From: Cornus controversa
Lineage: Eukaryota > Streptophyta > Magnoliopsida > Cornales > Cornaceae
Assembly: GCA_026545225.1 (NCBI GenBank)
Contig: CM048849.1
Coordinates: forward strand, 12,345,541-12,409,540
Reading direction: 5' to 3'
Length of the DNA: 64,000 nt
This document shows positions 1-11,300 of this stretch, piece after piece. Under the pieces are notes generated by a model, which was not told the origin of the DNA, did no database searches, and saw nothing but the letters and a program-made list of their open reading frames with translations. The position numbers and the translations under genes are program-made. Position 1 is the stretch's first letter; each line of letters starts with the position of its first letter.

Positions 1-2
1 AC

Positions 3-1490
3 ACCCCTACCCCACACCAACCTCTTGAAGAACTCAATTTGATGACTAGCCCTTGGCCTTTCGCTAGGTGGGCCATGGATGTAGTTGGCCCCCTACCACG
101 AGCACCAGGAAACAAAGAATACGTGTTGCTAGCCACAGATTACTTCACCAAATGGGTAGAAGGCAAGGCATACATCACCATTTCGCAACCTGAAGTAAAA
201 AACTTCATATGGTCCCATATCATTTGCAGATTCGGACTTCCAAATTCAATAACAATGGACAATGGTACAAATCTCGCTGGAACAGATATACAAGCATTCT
301 TTAAGCATTATGGTATCAATCAAAGAAAGTCCTCCCGGTCATACCCCCAAGGCAACGGACAAGCTGAAATCACTGACCATACCATAATCCAGTGCCTCAA
401 GAAAAAGTTGACAGACCGAAAGGGAAAATGGCTCAAAGAACTACCCAAGGTACTATAGGCATACCGAACGACCCCAAGAAGACCAACAGGGGCTACCCCA
501 TTCAGCCTCACCTACGGAACCGAAGCTGTAATACCCCGCTCCAACACATGGTATGATATTGTCCGCTTTGGGCCTGAGCCCACACGGTTTTGCTCTTGGG
601 TTTACCCCAAAAGGCCTCATACCATTTGAAGAGAACATACTACATATAAGCACATCCCCTTTTCCACACCCAGGCGATGTGGGATTGAGCACCCTGTACC
701 CTGTCAGTGTGGTAGCTCAGCCCAGTGTCTGTCTTTGCACCTGCCCACTCACACCCGTCCACAAGGGTTACTACAATCCGCCCCCCTACGAGGCCCGACG
801 TCCTCGTCGGCACACTTCCGGCTGGGTTCAGGCTTTGATACCAACTGTAATACCCCGCTCCAACACATGGTATGATATTGTCCGCTTTGGGCCTGAGCCC
901 GCACGGTTTTGCTATTGGGTTTACCCCAAAAGGCCTCATACCATTTGAAGAGAACATACTACATATAAGCACATCCCCTTTTCCACACCCAGGCGATGTG
1001 GGATTGAGCACCCTGTACCCTGTCAGTGTGGTAGCTCAGCCCAGTGTCTGTCTTTGCACCCGCCCACTCACACCCGTCCACAAGGGTTACTACAGAAGCT
1101 GTCATACCAATCGAAGTCAATCTACCAACACTTCGTACTGAAGCCTATCAAGATGACTCTAATGCCCGAACATTAGAACAAAACCTGAATCTAATGGATG
1201 AGCGAAGAGAAACAGCCCTAATACGACTGGCATCATATCACCAAATGATCGCCAATAGTTATAACAAAAGAGTCAAACACCGAGCGTTTAAGGAGGGGGA
1301 TTTTGTACTCCGAAAAACAAAGATAGGAACAAAAGAGCGAAACACTGGAAATTTAGCATCAAACTAGGAAGGACCATACGAAGTGACAGAGGAAATCGAC
1401 AAGGGAGCATACTGTTTACGACGGATCGAAGACGGAGCGAGTGTTAAACTTTCTTGGAATGCATCCGAATTGAAACGGTACTATATGTAA
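3..1490 (+). pseudogene. Ty3/gypsy integrase (C-terminal pol), broken by two stops and a TRIM insertion
   Basis: Integrase joins retrotransposon cDNA to host DNA. The reading frame is open at the window edge. The catalytic core is visible: Asp in MDVVGPLP, Asp in TMDNG, and Glu in the YPQGNGQAE block, the DDE triad. An in-frame TAG at 456-458 sits where related elements usually have Trp before AYRTT. The gene is then split at 527-1094 by a TRIM between YGTEA and VIPIEV, a well-conserved stretch of this family. After the insert the C-terminal domain continues (KHRAFKEGDFVLRK), with a second TAG before EGPYE and a natural stop at 1488-1490. Both stops look like TGG to TAG changes. No functional product is possible. 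Confidence 0.9.
527..1094 (-). mobile_element. TRIM (terminal-repeat retrotransposon in miniature), copy A
   Basis: Two 249-bp LTRs (527-775 and 846-1094) flank only 70 bp. Read on the minus strand, each LTR starts TGTAGTAACCC and ends GGGGTATTACA. The first LTR is followed by GTTGGTATCA, matching the plant initiator-Met tRNA primer site, and a G-rich purine tract precedes the second LTR. A 5-bp target duplication GAAGC (522-526, 1095-1099) proves insertion into the integrase gene. It has no coding capacity, so it must use enzymes from another element. Short ORFs read through the LTRs are accidental. Confidence 0.95.
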
Positions 1491-1926
1491 ATTACAACCA
1501 TGTATATATAAAATATGAACATATGTTGATGACTCGTTCTCATCTATAGACCGAAGGCATGATACACCAACAGGATAACCGATCAAATCCACAAATCGAA
1601 AGGTCAAACTTATTGCTCATAATACGCATTCACCCAGAATAGAGAACAGTATCGAACAAACTCAAAATCGAACAAACAAAATAGAAATAAAAATCAACCA
1701 TCTTTGACACATAATATAACAACAGCACAAACAAAGACGATCATAGAAAAAATACGAGAAGAAATGTACCCCAGATTTAACAAGACACAAGATTTATCAA
1801 ATTAAAACTGAACAATAATGTTCAAAATACAAAAAGATTCACTATCCAAAATCTGAACAACAAAATAATTTTATCAAAATTTCATCCCCATGAAACATTT
1901 CACGCCAGGGGTTGAACCATCCCCTT
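1491..1926. other. Non-coding spacer between pol end and antisense ORF
   Basis: AT-rich sequence between two convergent reading frames of the Tat-like element. I see no coding signal. It would contain the 3' ends of both sense and antisense transcripts. Confidence 0.5.
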
Positions 1927-4141
1927 CTACTCTTCTGTCCCAATTTGATCTTCAGGAACGGGACGATCGCTAGAAATCCCACCATCAGTTCTTCTGCTCA
2001 GCACTAAACCTTCAGCACCTTCGTTCAGAACATCTTGAGCGGCTTTAGCAGATAAGTCTGCCAAAATGGGTTTCAGCAAATCACCAATAACCCCTTCATC
2101 GGTAGTTACTTCAGGATCGTCATAACATCCACCCACCACGCTAGATTCCTGATCGCACTCAGATGGACCACCTTTGTAAATTGAACTTTCGGCCACCCGA
2201 TCATCATAACCAGTACGATAGGCCATAGCGTTCCTAACCTGGCAGACCCGAAACATCCTTCGGAAGAGCGCTTGCATTGCCACTTCCTATTTTTGGTTTG
2301 CTTCAACAAGACACTGATTGACCGCTGTGAGTTCAGCCACCCGAGCTTCAGCCACCTCCCTATCTTTCTTCGCCTTACCATAAGCATTGGAGTACCTCTT
2401 AAGCTTATCATCTGTCTCTTTAATCTTAGCCTTTTCGGTAGTAACTGCCCCCATCGCAGCCCCCAAACGCTTAGACAACTTCGCATTCTCTTCAGATGCC
2501 TTCCACTTTCCTTCCTCAGCAACCTCTAAGCGGGTTTATGTAATTTCTAACCTACGGCATAGCGCCATAGTGGCGAAATGACTCTGCACATAATCCAAAA
2601 TAAACGGTAAAAGATAAAGTCAAAAGATAAAATGCACACAAACTGAATGTCAAAGGACTGCACATTACCTTCAAAGAACGGAGAGGGGCCATATCCAGAA
2701 GCTCTGTTAGGCTAATATCGTCCATAACCTTCAAATCCAAAGGAGGCCACATCCCCTGAGCTAGCGAATGATAGGTGTGAATATCTCTGAAACTAGAATC
2801 ATTCACAATTAACACGACGCCATTCGATTTAGCCAAATGCGGCACCCAAGGGGTCTGATGCAGTAGTACTACCCGAATTAGAAGGAGGAACCATAGGCAC
2901 TCGCAATAAACTACCCGATCCTATACCGCCCGAACGAGAAGCAACACCTGTAATAACTTCACTCACCTGAGTGTGTTTCTGAGCATGTCCTTCTTGATGC
3001 TCGCTTATACCCGTTGTTTCCACCACCGATTCCTTTCGCTTCAAGTTCAGTTTCGCTCTGTCCGACTCGGCAGGAACAAACGTACTGCAATCTTGTTCAA
3101 TGACCTTCTTATTCTTGGCCGTCCACACAGTAATCGGTACACTCATATCTGCTGCCTCAATTGCTTGCTGAGCAATAAGCTTTAAAATAGCGGGAACCAA
3201 AAGATCTTTAGCGCTCGGTCGGTCAGACCAAACTTTGAATTGCAAAGTCTTTGCTCGACTGCGCTCTTCTGCTGCCGGTATAGCAAAGTTGTGTACAGCA
3301 CGAACCGAACATAAGGTTAACATTACACAAATCATACAATTTAAAAATACAGAGACCATAAACAGGGAAAATACCTAAATGAATAAACTTTTTAGGAATG
3401 GGAAACTTCTCTGAGCTTGGCACACTCCAATTCCCCCTACCACCAATAACTTTTCCTTCCATCCCTTATCCGAAGAGGGTTTTTCGGTACAAATCGCCCA
3501 ATGAGACTTAGAAAATAAATGGTACCGATCTCGTTCATCTTTCATTTGCACTACCCGATAACAGATCATCAGGTCAACAAAGTCCAAAATTAACGAACGA
3601 GTACAGTTCAACGCTAACAGACAAGACACCACCCTGAAAAAATTTGGGTTCACTTGCAAAAGTGCGAGACCGATCATGTTCAACACCAAGTGATAGAACG
3701 GATGAGGAGGAAAATGAAGAGCAATGAGGTGACCCACCGAAAGAAGAAACTCCCCCTCGTTCACTCTTTCACCTGAGCAAAAGTTATGTGTGATCGGATA
3801 ATGCCAGAAGGAAACATCGACTGGAATTTCCCTATCCCTACGAAGTTTTATCAAACTAAATAGATCGTTCCTACCCTCCAAATCAGATGGCTCAGGATCC
3901 TCAAACCTTACAGCCACAACTTGTTCTTCCGATCCAAAAATCAAGTCAACACTTTCCACACACCCCCATCCCTAGAGACTGACCTAGATTCACTATCACT
4001 CCCACTGGTAGATTCATCACTACCTATCAAACTCTCGTTTCCCCTCATTTCCTGTTGTACCATCATAGTCTGAACGGATAATAAAAAATCAATCAAAGGA
4101 AACACTGACCTCTGAATAGAAGCAAATGACGACGTGCACAA
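1927..4141 (-). pseudogene. Antisense extra ORF of the Tat-like element (putative gypsy-type transposon protein), multi-exon and decayed
   Basis: Read on the minus strand, several open blocks follow each other. First comes an acidic Ser-rich N-terminus (about 4141-3960). A core block (3959-3375) carries HFPPHPFYHLVLN followed by NPNFFRVVSC, the hallmark of the plant 'putative gypsy type transposon' family (Pfam Transposase_28-like). A basic/Ser-rich block (3359-2829), a conserved patch with SLTELLDMAPLRSLK (about 2845-2650), a Lys/Glu-rich coiled coil (2478-2287) and an acidic tail (2283-1927) follow. Frame breaks at GT/AG-like junctions suggest introns rather than only damage. The function of this family is unknown. 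The true start is unclear because the first Met-like position is a TTG codon and an internal ATG is more likely. The same protein type appears at 14544-16529 in the second Tat-like element. Confidence 0.7.
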
Positions 4142-4202
4142 ACCCTGGTTTGTAGAGCGTTCTGGCCAATGAAAGAAAAATCACCGCTTTCCCATCACCA
4201 CC

Positions 4203-4210
4203 TATATATA
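4203..4210 (-). promoter_or_regulatory. TATA box upstream of the antisense ORF
   Basis: TATATATA on the minus strand lies about 60-70 bp upstream of the beginning of the antisense ORF. The second Tat-like element has TATATAAG in the same relative place, which makes a chance match less likely. Confidence 0.5.
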
Positions 4211-4341
4211 CTGCAATCCAACGTGACCCCCAAGGACGCTTAGAAAACCCAACCGTCAAGACTATTTTGCTACCCAGACTTTATCCAGATTTAATTTCCT
4301 CCCCTTTTGCCTTCCAAACGTGAATGAAATTAGGGGCAAAG

Positions 4342-4784
4342 TGTAGGCCCAAGTATAGGCCCAAACCTGTAAGCCCAAATATCGACAGGCCCAGTAGGCC
4401 CCAAATTGTAAACCCAAATATCTAAGGGCCCAAATTAATAAACCTACAATGTAGGCCCAAACAAATACCAGTCCAGCACGTCACCCACAAACCCATCTCC
4501 TGCTTCGGCTGATAAGATCAACCCCAAACAAAGGATAAAGATCAAAGATGTGTCCATCATTACTAGGCCACCTCATGCTCTGGAAGATAGTATAAAAGGA
4601 GAGAGACCCCATTGTAAAAGAGAGACATTTTTTGTAACTGGAGAAGAGATATAATTTTATCAATAAAAGAAATTGAGAGTTTATACAGTATTTCATTGAA
4701 CTGATGTCGGATTTTAAGTGTGTTGTGTTAAGATAAAATACCTGTTGACTGAGAATTAATAACCCTAATTTTTTGACACCTACA
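4342..4784 (+). repeat. 3' LTR of the Tat-like element
   Basis: The 443-bp LTR starts TGTAGGCCCA and ends GACACCTACA, so TGTAGG and CCTACA form the terminal inverted repeat. A purine-rich stretch (TTAGGGGCAAAG) just before it fits a polypurine tract. TATAAAAGG at 4591-4599 is a good TATA box, and AATAAAAG follows downstream near 4661. The copy of GATAC after the LTR would be one half of the target duplication. Confidence 0.8.
4591..4599 (+). promoter_or_regulatory. LTR TATA box
   Basis: TATAAAAGG inside the 443-bp LTR, about 250 bp from its start, is the expected core promoter of the element. Confidence 0.6.
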
Positions 4785-5239
4785 GATACGTATATATCTA
4801 TTTTTTTATCGTCCCTCATATAAAGGGTTTGTTTACCTGTTCTCTGTGTGGGTTGTAGTAGAGGGAATTTGCTCGTGGGTTTAACCTACTTTGTTGATAT
4901 TTCAGCTCCTAGAGAGTTTCCACCTCGAGGTAAGAGCATGGATTTCGAAGAGCGTGACGATTATCTATTCCTTACTTGACTTTAGTGTAGGGACTTAGAT
5001 CTTTTCATAAAATATTCACTTTTATGATTTTTTGTTAAAGGGATTCTTGGTTATATTGTTCAGAGTAGTATTATTTTTATTTAATGTTATTTATTATTTC
5101 AGTCAGACTTTCTTTTTAGCACTTATAAATGTTTTCTTTTTGTCCTTGTATTCTATGCTTGTTTGATATCAGCTGCTGGTATCCTTATTTTTTGTGTGAT
5201 ACTGAGCACCTCATGCGTGAAATTTGTAGGGGTATTTCA
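4785..5239 (+). repeat. 3'-end fragment of the long-LTR family (TGTAATACCCC...GGGGTATTTCA)
   Basis: This stretch is the reverse-complement equivalent of about 11619-12090. It shares the block around CTTTGTTGATATTTCAG, the phrase ACTTTAGTGTAGGGACTTAGAT, and the terminal GTAGGGGTATTTCA. It is therefore the 3' end of the same 3.6-kb LTR family, in the opposite orientation. The 443-bp LTR of the Tat-like element interrupts it at 4784/4785. Confidence 0.75.
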
Positions 5240-5800
5240 AAAACTAATTTTAATTAATTAAAACTAAAATATTATATATATCCTAAAAGAATATTTGGTG
5301 GCTAAAATAGACCACAACCTTTTTTTTAATTAATACAAATCTCTGGAAAATTCACAAAACACGTAATGAAAAGTCAATTAGAGGTTTTTTTGTTTTAATT
5401 TAAATATTGTTAAAGTATGTATATAAATATTATAAATTTTACATAGGAGAATAGATATGTGTATGTGTACAAGATTACAAATGAGCTGTCAATAGAAGTA
5501 GAAAGAAAAGAAAGAAAAATCTTTCATTTCTCACGAACTTTAGGTGCCAGCCAATTACCCGAGTAAGAATGTGATAATGCCGCATCGGTGGCCGATAGAG
5601 GACCATGAAAGTAGCCTAACCTAGTAACTTGGGGAACAAGAAGTGGAGGTTGGAGGAAAATCGTGTAATCCAAATATTATATTTGAATGTTAAACAACAA
5701 AATAAAAATAATTATACTTAGAAAATAAACTGAAGTAAGAAGTTAAATAAAACAAATAATTATCTACCAACTTACAGAATGATTGAATTTAAATTTAATA
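5240..5800. other. AT-rich unassigned sequence
   Basis: No convincing coding or repeat signal. It lies between the LTR fragment and the second TRIM. Confidence 0.5.
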
Positions 5801-5805
5801 CGAGC

Positions 5806-6377
5806 TGTAGTAACCCTTGTGGACGGGTGTGAGTGGGCGGGTGCGAAGATAGACACTGGGCTGAGCTACCACACTGACAGGGTACAGGGTGCTCAATCCC
5901 ACATCGCCTGGGTGTGGAAAAGGGGATGTGCTTATATGTAGTATGTTCTCTTCAAATGGTATGAGGCCTTTTGGGGTAAACCCAATAGCAAAACCGTGCG
6001 GGCTATGGCCCAAAGCGGACAATATCATACCATGTGTTGGAGCGGGGTATTACAGTTGGTATCAGAGCCTGAACCCAGCCGGAAGAAGTGTGCCGACGAG
6101 GACGTCGGGCCTCGTAGGGGGGTGGATTGTAGTAACCCTTGTGGATGGGTGTGAGTGGGCGGGTGCATAGACAGACACTGGGCTGAGCTACCACACTGAC
6201 AGGGTATAGGGTGCTTAATCCCACATCGCCTGGGTGTGGAAAAGGGGATGTGCTTATATGTAGTATGTTCTCTTCAAATGGTATGAGGCCTTTTGGGGTA
6301 AAATCCAAGAGCAAAACCGTGCGGGCTCAGGCCCAAAGCGGACAATATCATACCATGTGTTGGAGCGGGGTATTACA
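5806..6377 (+). mobile_element. TRIM, copy B
   Basis: LTR 5806-6054 (249 bp), internal region 6055-6127 (73 bp) and LTR 6128-6377 (250 bp). The internal region opens with GTTGGTATCAGAGCC, which matches the 3' end of plant initiator-Met tRNA, and closes with the purine-rich GTAGGGGGGTGGAT. A 5-bp target duplication CGAGC flanks it (5801-5805, 6378-6382). LTRs contain TCCCACATCG, a motif I associate with several angiosperm TRIM families. There is no room for any gene. Same family as copies A and C. Confidence 0.95.
6055..6069 (+). promoter_or_regulatory. TRIM primer-binding site (initiator-Met tRNA type)
   Basis: TGGTATCAGAGCC begins one or two bases after the LTR and is the standard plant tRNA-iMet primer site for minus-strand DNA synthesis. 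Confidence 0.85.
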
Positions 6378-6382
6378 CGAGC

Positions 6383-6616
6383 CTTGTGTAAACACAATTT
6401 TCTTAAGACAAATTTGTTCCCTTTTAGTGCTCAAGGTGATGAACAATTGTCTCCCAAGATAGAACGGATTTACGATTCTAAAAAGACAGCACTTCAATCT
6501 CTACAATCTTTCGAACACAACTTGTGCAGTATTGGAACTATATATATATGCAGAGATAGATGATTAAAATTTGTTTTTGTTTTGTTATGCATGACTAGCT
6601 ATATATAAAGTCAATG
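6383..6616. other. Unassigned sequence after TRIM B
   Basis: Short open frames occur (for example around 6357-6563), but they begin inside the TRIM LTR and resemble nothing I recognise. Possibly the remains of an older element. Confidence 0.35.
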
Positions 6617-6760
6617 GTGAACAGACATGTTTATTCGTGAAGAGTCATAACTATTCTAGAACAAACATGTTTGTTCGTGAAGATACATAACTATTCAGAA
6701 TAGACATGTTTGTTCGTGAAGAATCATAACTCTTCCAGAATAGTCATGTCTATTTTTCAG
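6617..6760. repeat. 40-bp tandem repeat, about 3.5 copies
   Basis: The unit carries ACATGTTTGTTCGTGAAGA followed by CATAACTATTC. The ACATGT cores fall near 6625, 6665, 6704 and 6744, a period of 39-40 bp. ACATGT is itself palindromic. Repeats like this occur in plant LTRs, but no LTR boundaries are visible here. Confidence 0.8.
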
Positions 6761-7549
6761 ACAACCACCACTTAAAGCCATGTTTGGTTGGACGATTTTA
6801 ATAATCAATTCTTCATTCAATAACTAACGATTTTTGACAAAATCGTCCAACAAATCGAATAAAGAGGTAGGATATGATTGCGCTAGACACGACAGAGTAG
6901 AGGTGTTTGCAGGTTGATGCGCCGGAAGGAGTCACCAGAAAAGTTCACTCCAATCGTCGCGGAACTAAGAATGGGACAGAACCCATCCACAACGCTATAG
7001 ATTGAGAAAAATTTCTGAAACGAGGGTCTTTTTCACTTTCTTAGAATGGTGACACAGAAAAGATAGTAATTACACCCGAAAGAGAAACCCAAAAAAATGT
7101 CTGCAGAAGTAATAAGTTATTGGGAATAGTAATTACACGACTCCATTCCTAAAGCAGCGATTGTGTTTCTACATTCGCTCCAGCGGCTGTGATATCATCT
7201 CTCTTTCAAAAAGAAAAAGAAAAAAAAAAATTTGTTTCCCATCCATCATTATATTGTCCTGATGGAAAAGTGGACTTCACGTTTATTGAACGAAAACTGA
7301 ACTTCAAAACTTGTAAATTCAAAGAAATGCATCCATCATTCAAAAAATACGTGTTTATTTTACCAGAAGAGTTTAGTATTATAATCAAAATAGTACAACA
7401 TGAACTCTTTGATCATATAAAACAGTACAAACAAGTGGATAAAAAGCCCAAGGCAGCTTTAAGTAACCCATAGAAAGCCACACCTATAAGTAATAATACA
7501 AAGGCACACTCACGAAACCATATATCTCAGTATACGCATTAAGTAACAT
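6761..7549. other. Intergenic sequence and PR-10 3' flank
   Basis: A 94-codon open frame at 7189-7473 (plus strand) lies here, but it has low complexity at its start, no homology I recognise, and faces the PR-10 gene. I do not call it a gene. The last 100 bases are the likely 3' UTR of PR-10. Confidence 0.5.
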
Positions 7550-8032
7550 TTAGTTGTAGGCATCAGGATTTGCCAAGAGGTAGGCCTCAACAGCCTTGAA
7601 CATTCCCAAGGCCTTCTCTTTCCCACCCTTGATTTGGTCCTCTGTGATTCCAGAATCACCTTTGGTGTGGTATTTACTACTGTTCTTGCATATGGATCCT
7701 CCATCAGAGGAAGCTTCGATCTTGATCTCGTAAGATATTTTTTCAAGAACACCCATCAAAGCATCACCTTCGATGATGCTGTAACTATAGACAAAGTTGT
7801 CTTTGTCAAGTCCATCAACCTGGTGTTTCACGCTCTTGAATTGGCTGCCTTCGCCAAAAGAGATGACCTTGACAGTTCCAACTCCTCCATCCCCTTGGAT
7901 GATTTCAACACTCTTAATAGCTTGAGGCAATATCTTGGGGATGAGGTTGTCGGCATCAAGAACAAAGGCCTTGAACATCTTGGCCGGAGGGATTGAGGAG
8001 CTAATCTCCATTTCATAACTGATCACACCCAT
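7550..8032 (-). CDS. PR-10 / Bet v 1-family protein, intronless
   Basis: Encodes 160 residues from the MGV start to a C-terminal AYN, the normal size for this family (159-160). Members are cytosolic proteins with a large hydrophobic cavity that bind ligands such as flavonoids or cytokinin-like compounds, and many are induced by pathogens or stress. The glycine-rich loop GDGGVGTVK is at about residues 46-54. The long C-terminal helix ([19 protein letters not shown]) is complete. An upstream in-frame Met exists at 8150-8152, but it overlaps the TATA box, so the MGV start at 8032 is preferred. Most family genes carry one intron near codon 62; the frame here is continuous across that site. A complete promoter argues against a recent retrocopy, since intronless members are known. 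It appears functional. Confidence 0.93.
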   Translation of the reverse strand: MGVISYEMEISSSIPPAKMFKAFVLDADNLIPKILPQAIKSVEIIQGDGGVGTVKVISFGEGSQFKSVKHQVDGLDKDNFVYSYSIIEGDALMGVLEKISYEIKIEASSDGGSICKNSSKYHTKGDSGITEDQIKGGKEKALGMFKAVEAYLLANPDAYN

Positions 8033-8135
8033 GATATATATTGAAATTGGTGTAAGGAAAAAGAAGAAGAGTGTGAAGGATTGATTGGATTGTACAGATG
8101 TTTTGGTGTGAGGGAAATGAAGGACCTCAAGCTGG

Positions 8136-8144
8136 TATTTATAG
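8136..8144 (-). promoter_or_regulatory. TATA box of the PR-10 gene
   Basis: CTATAAATA on the minus strand lies about 105 bp upstream of the PR-10 ATG. This would give a transcription start near 8110 and a 5' UTR of about 75-80 bases. Confidence 0.75.
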
Positions 8145-8152
8145 AGTGTCAA

Positions 8153-11100
8153 ATCCTTGAATTTTCAAATTTGGGTGCTATATAAGAATTCTATGCACAT
8201 GGCTTGCAGGTTAATAAATTTGATTCATCCAACAACCATGGGGTCCATCCCAGCTTTAATATCTAAATGGTATGCTTTTTGGATTATTATAAAGTAATTT
8301 CTGATTATATACTAGTTGTTGGCTGAGAATACCTCATAGTTTGGAAAAAGAAAAAAATTAATAGTGAATTATAGAAACTAGTATGAGAATAATAGATCAA
8401 ATTTCTTTGTTAATAGATCTTTTCACTAAATTCAGTGAGTAGCTTGACCTGAAAAACTATGATGCAGTTAACTCATCCAAACATGTTTTACCCAACCAAT
8501 AAGCATCAGATACTAAATGGTTCCAATCATAAACACTAAAATACATAAACAATTAAAAAAATCCATTTTAGACATCATATTTGATCACCTGTCTATTCGA
8601 TGCACTGACTTCTTGTAATCTAGAAAGCGAAGACTTTCAATCCAATAGGCAAGTTAAGATGCTTGAGGAACTTACTTTCTGTAGTACATTAGTATTGACC
8701 TTTAATGCGACGTTAGAAGAAGCAATTTATTGAAGTGGAATGAATATTTTAAATTAGGATGAATATCTTTGACTTTTTTTGAAGTTCGTTAAATTTTTTT
8801 GTTAAATGATGTTTTAGCCGTTTTTTTGAAATATCTCTGGTCTTTTCTAGCGTTAGTTACAGGTTCAGTCCCTAGGTAAAATAGTTTTTAAATGCTCAAA
8901 TTATCCTTAAGTGATGTAAAATGACTCAAATGACTTTATTATTATATCAAATGACCTTAAACTAATTTTAGTTTATTCAAATTACCCTTCATCGTATCTT
9001 TGTACCCAACACCACTTTACCCAATTATCTGCAACATTCTCTTTCACTTTCGAACATCATTTTCTTGGAAAGCAAACACCAATTCCTAATGGGCTAATCT
9101 GGGCTAGGTAAAAAAAATAAAAAAATTACTAGTTCACAACCCACTAGTCCGGCCCACTATTTTATTATATTATTTTTATTTTGAGCCTGTAATAATATAT
9201 TTAATTGACTTATTCAATTTTAAACCCAAGCATGACATAATATACTTTAAATTTTAAATTTATACCGTTTATAAACATATATTATTAGAGTACTATATAA
9301 TTGCACCGATGCATGTGACCACCTAACTTTTTAAAAAATTATTCGTTCAATCATTTATGGTGGTTCTAGACCTTTAGTGAAAACATTTAAAGAAGATTAA
9401 ATATCTAAGTTCTCTCTAAAAGTCCCATTTTTCTTCTTTTTCAGTTCTTCACCCAATAGTTCTTAATTCTTTATATATATATATATATAACATATATGTA
9501 TAAATAATTAAATACTTAGAAATTAAAAAAACCATTAACAAATTGGAAGATGCTAAACAGTACGATGTCAGTTTATACATTCTTCAATAAATTGTTTGTT
9601 TTTTATTTACATTTTTAATTTGTTATTATATTGAAATTTTCATATAAAAATCTTATATATGTGCATAATTACTATTTTTTAGCAAACTTGTCTTTGTTGT
9701 GATTTGTGAAGTGTGAACATGTTGGGAACAACGGAAGCGCAAAAACAAATTATAACCAATCTCACACAAAACACAAGATATACGTGATTCGGGACAACCT
9801 GACGTACGTCGAGATTCCATTACAATTCCAGGGAGATATTACAATAGTAGAGAATACACAAAACTGGACCGTGTATATAAGCTCTCACCCTTAATGTTTC
9901 ACTCTACAAAACTTGTAACTCTCTCTATCTATCAACTCTCTTATGAGGTTACATCTCTCTCAACTTATAAGTCTCAACGATACCCTAGACATCTATTTAT
10001 AGAGCTCTAACCCCAATTCCTTGTTGGTTAAGGATTGCAATCCCTTGGATCCCAAAACTTTTCTAACAAAAAATTAGCTAATAAAATACAACTCTAAAAT
10101 AGAAAACCTTATTAGACTAGAAATAGAGACATAATATATAACAGAACAAACATCTTAAGGAAAATAAAATTTGTGTTATGTCTACTAAGTTCAATTATAG
10201 CGTCTCAACCGTTTGGAAATTTCAGGGTCGGTCCTGTCTCGATTATTTCATTCGAGACACTTTCATTACAAGATGAAAAATTGATTTTCGTTCTATAAAG
10301 AGAAAAGAGATAGATGAAAAAGTGAGAAAACTTCTGATGAGCAACGACAACAACCTCCTTAAAAAATTTCAAGAGTTGAACAAATAGAGAAAAACCTATT
10401 ATTTGATTGATAGATTGATCCGTCTCATATTGGCTCTCTCTGTTTCTATAGCAACAACAGAACAATCTTTTTCGACAATAAACAAAATAAATTTCTTGCA
10501 TAGTGCATGATTCTCAACATTGAAAAAAAACTTAGTGAATAATGTCCTCATTTTTTTTAGGGTAGGAGATGAGATGGATCGATCTTAAAAGAGATCTTCT
10601 TCAGAGTCAAATAAAAAAAGTCTCTCTCAAACAAGCTAGCATAACCTAAAATATGCTTGATAGAAGAGTGTGCATCACATCTTGGTCGTGCATTTGTTAG
10701 AGTATGCAATTAGGATCAATTGTAATGCCCGTACATCAAATACTCGACATAATCTAACAAGAAAAGCTAGCAATGAGCTAAGACATTTAGATGTTTGCAC
10801 AAACTACCTTCTTGCGACTGTGCTTCGTCATAGTAAGCATAGAAGTCATCTGTGCATGAATCGGTTTAGATGTATATATCATGCCGAGTTGTTGACTATA
10901 TTGCTAATTCTATTGCCAACTTTGATTGCCTCTTCTACACTCTTCTTAGTTAAGAGCGCATCCACACTCTAACCAAATTCAAATCAGAATGAGGCTGTCA
11001 TACTTGATTTCTTTAGGTAAAATAATAATTAAGTTCTTACATTTCATTTCTTCCTCATCAGAGGTCCCATTTGAAAGTCAAAAGCTCGAAAAGAGTCGAA

Positions 11101-11300
11101 ACAAACCAAATTAGACACAAAAGAGGAAATAGAAAATAAAACAAAAATGTGTAATTTGGAAAATCAATCAATGCATTTTCATCAACCAAAACTCTCTGAC
11201 GTAACTGTGTTTCAGGAACGTTAGGATAAAATCAACGTGATTTATATAAAGCCAACTTAAGTTTGGAGACAAAATCTTGAATGCGCTTTGCAAAAGCAAT
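8153..11300. other. AT-rich intergenic region without a recognisable gene
   Basis: Upstream flank of PR-10 followed by about 3 kb with only short, unrelated open frames. A TA microsatellite lies at about 9473-9488. At 9717-9880, the run of motifs around AACACAAGATATACGTG and GACGTACGTCGAGATTCC resembles a widespread plant dispersed repeat, but I cannot define its ends. The part at 10200-11000 has no recognisable product. Confidence 0.5.

Larger units (their letters stand above)
1..4784 (+). mobile_element. Tat-like Ty3/gypsy retrotransposon, 3' part (5' part outside window)
   Basis: What remains is the integrase end of pol on the plus strand, then an extra ORF on the opposite strand, then a 443-bp 3' LTR. 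An antisense ORF between pol and the 3' LTR is known from the Tat/Retand group of plant Ty3/gypsy elements, and the integrase motifs fit that group. Expected order here is gag, protease, RT, RNase H, integrase, antisense ORF, LTR; everything before integrase is outside the window. The copy is dead: pol has two in-frame stops and a TRIM insertion. The 3' LTR abuts a fragment of a different LTR family, so this element inserted into an older repeat. The TSD cannot be checked because the 5' LTR is not in view. Confidence 0.85.

Noticed and set aside
553..1141. Open frames of 89-131 codons sharing similar proteins
   Set aside because: They are translations of TRIM LTRs on either strand; the same pseudo-proteins reappear at 5.8-6.4 and 41.9-42.7 kb.
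6055..6069. tRNA-like sequence
   Set aside because: Only the tRNA 3'-end complement is present: it is a primer-binding site, not a tRNA gene. The same applies to 27575-27592 and 50050-50063.
7189..7473. 94-codon plus-strand frame beside PR-10
   Set aside because: No family resemblance, A-rich start, and it overlaps the probable downstream flank of PR-10 in antisense.
9706..9894. 62-codon frame as a gene
   Set aside because: Matches the feel of a dispersed plant repeat and has no recognisable domain.
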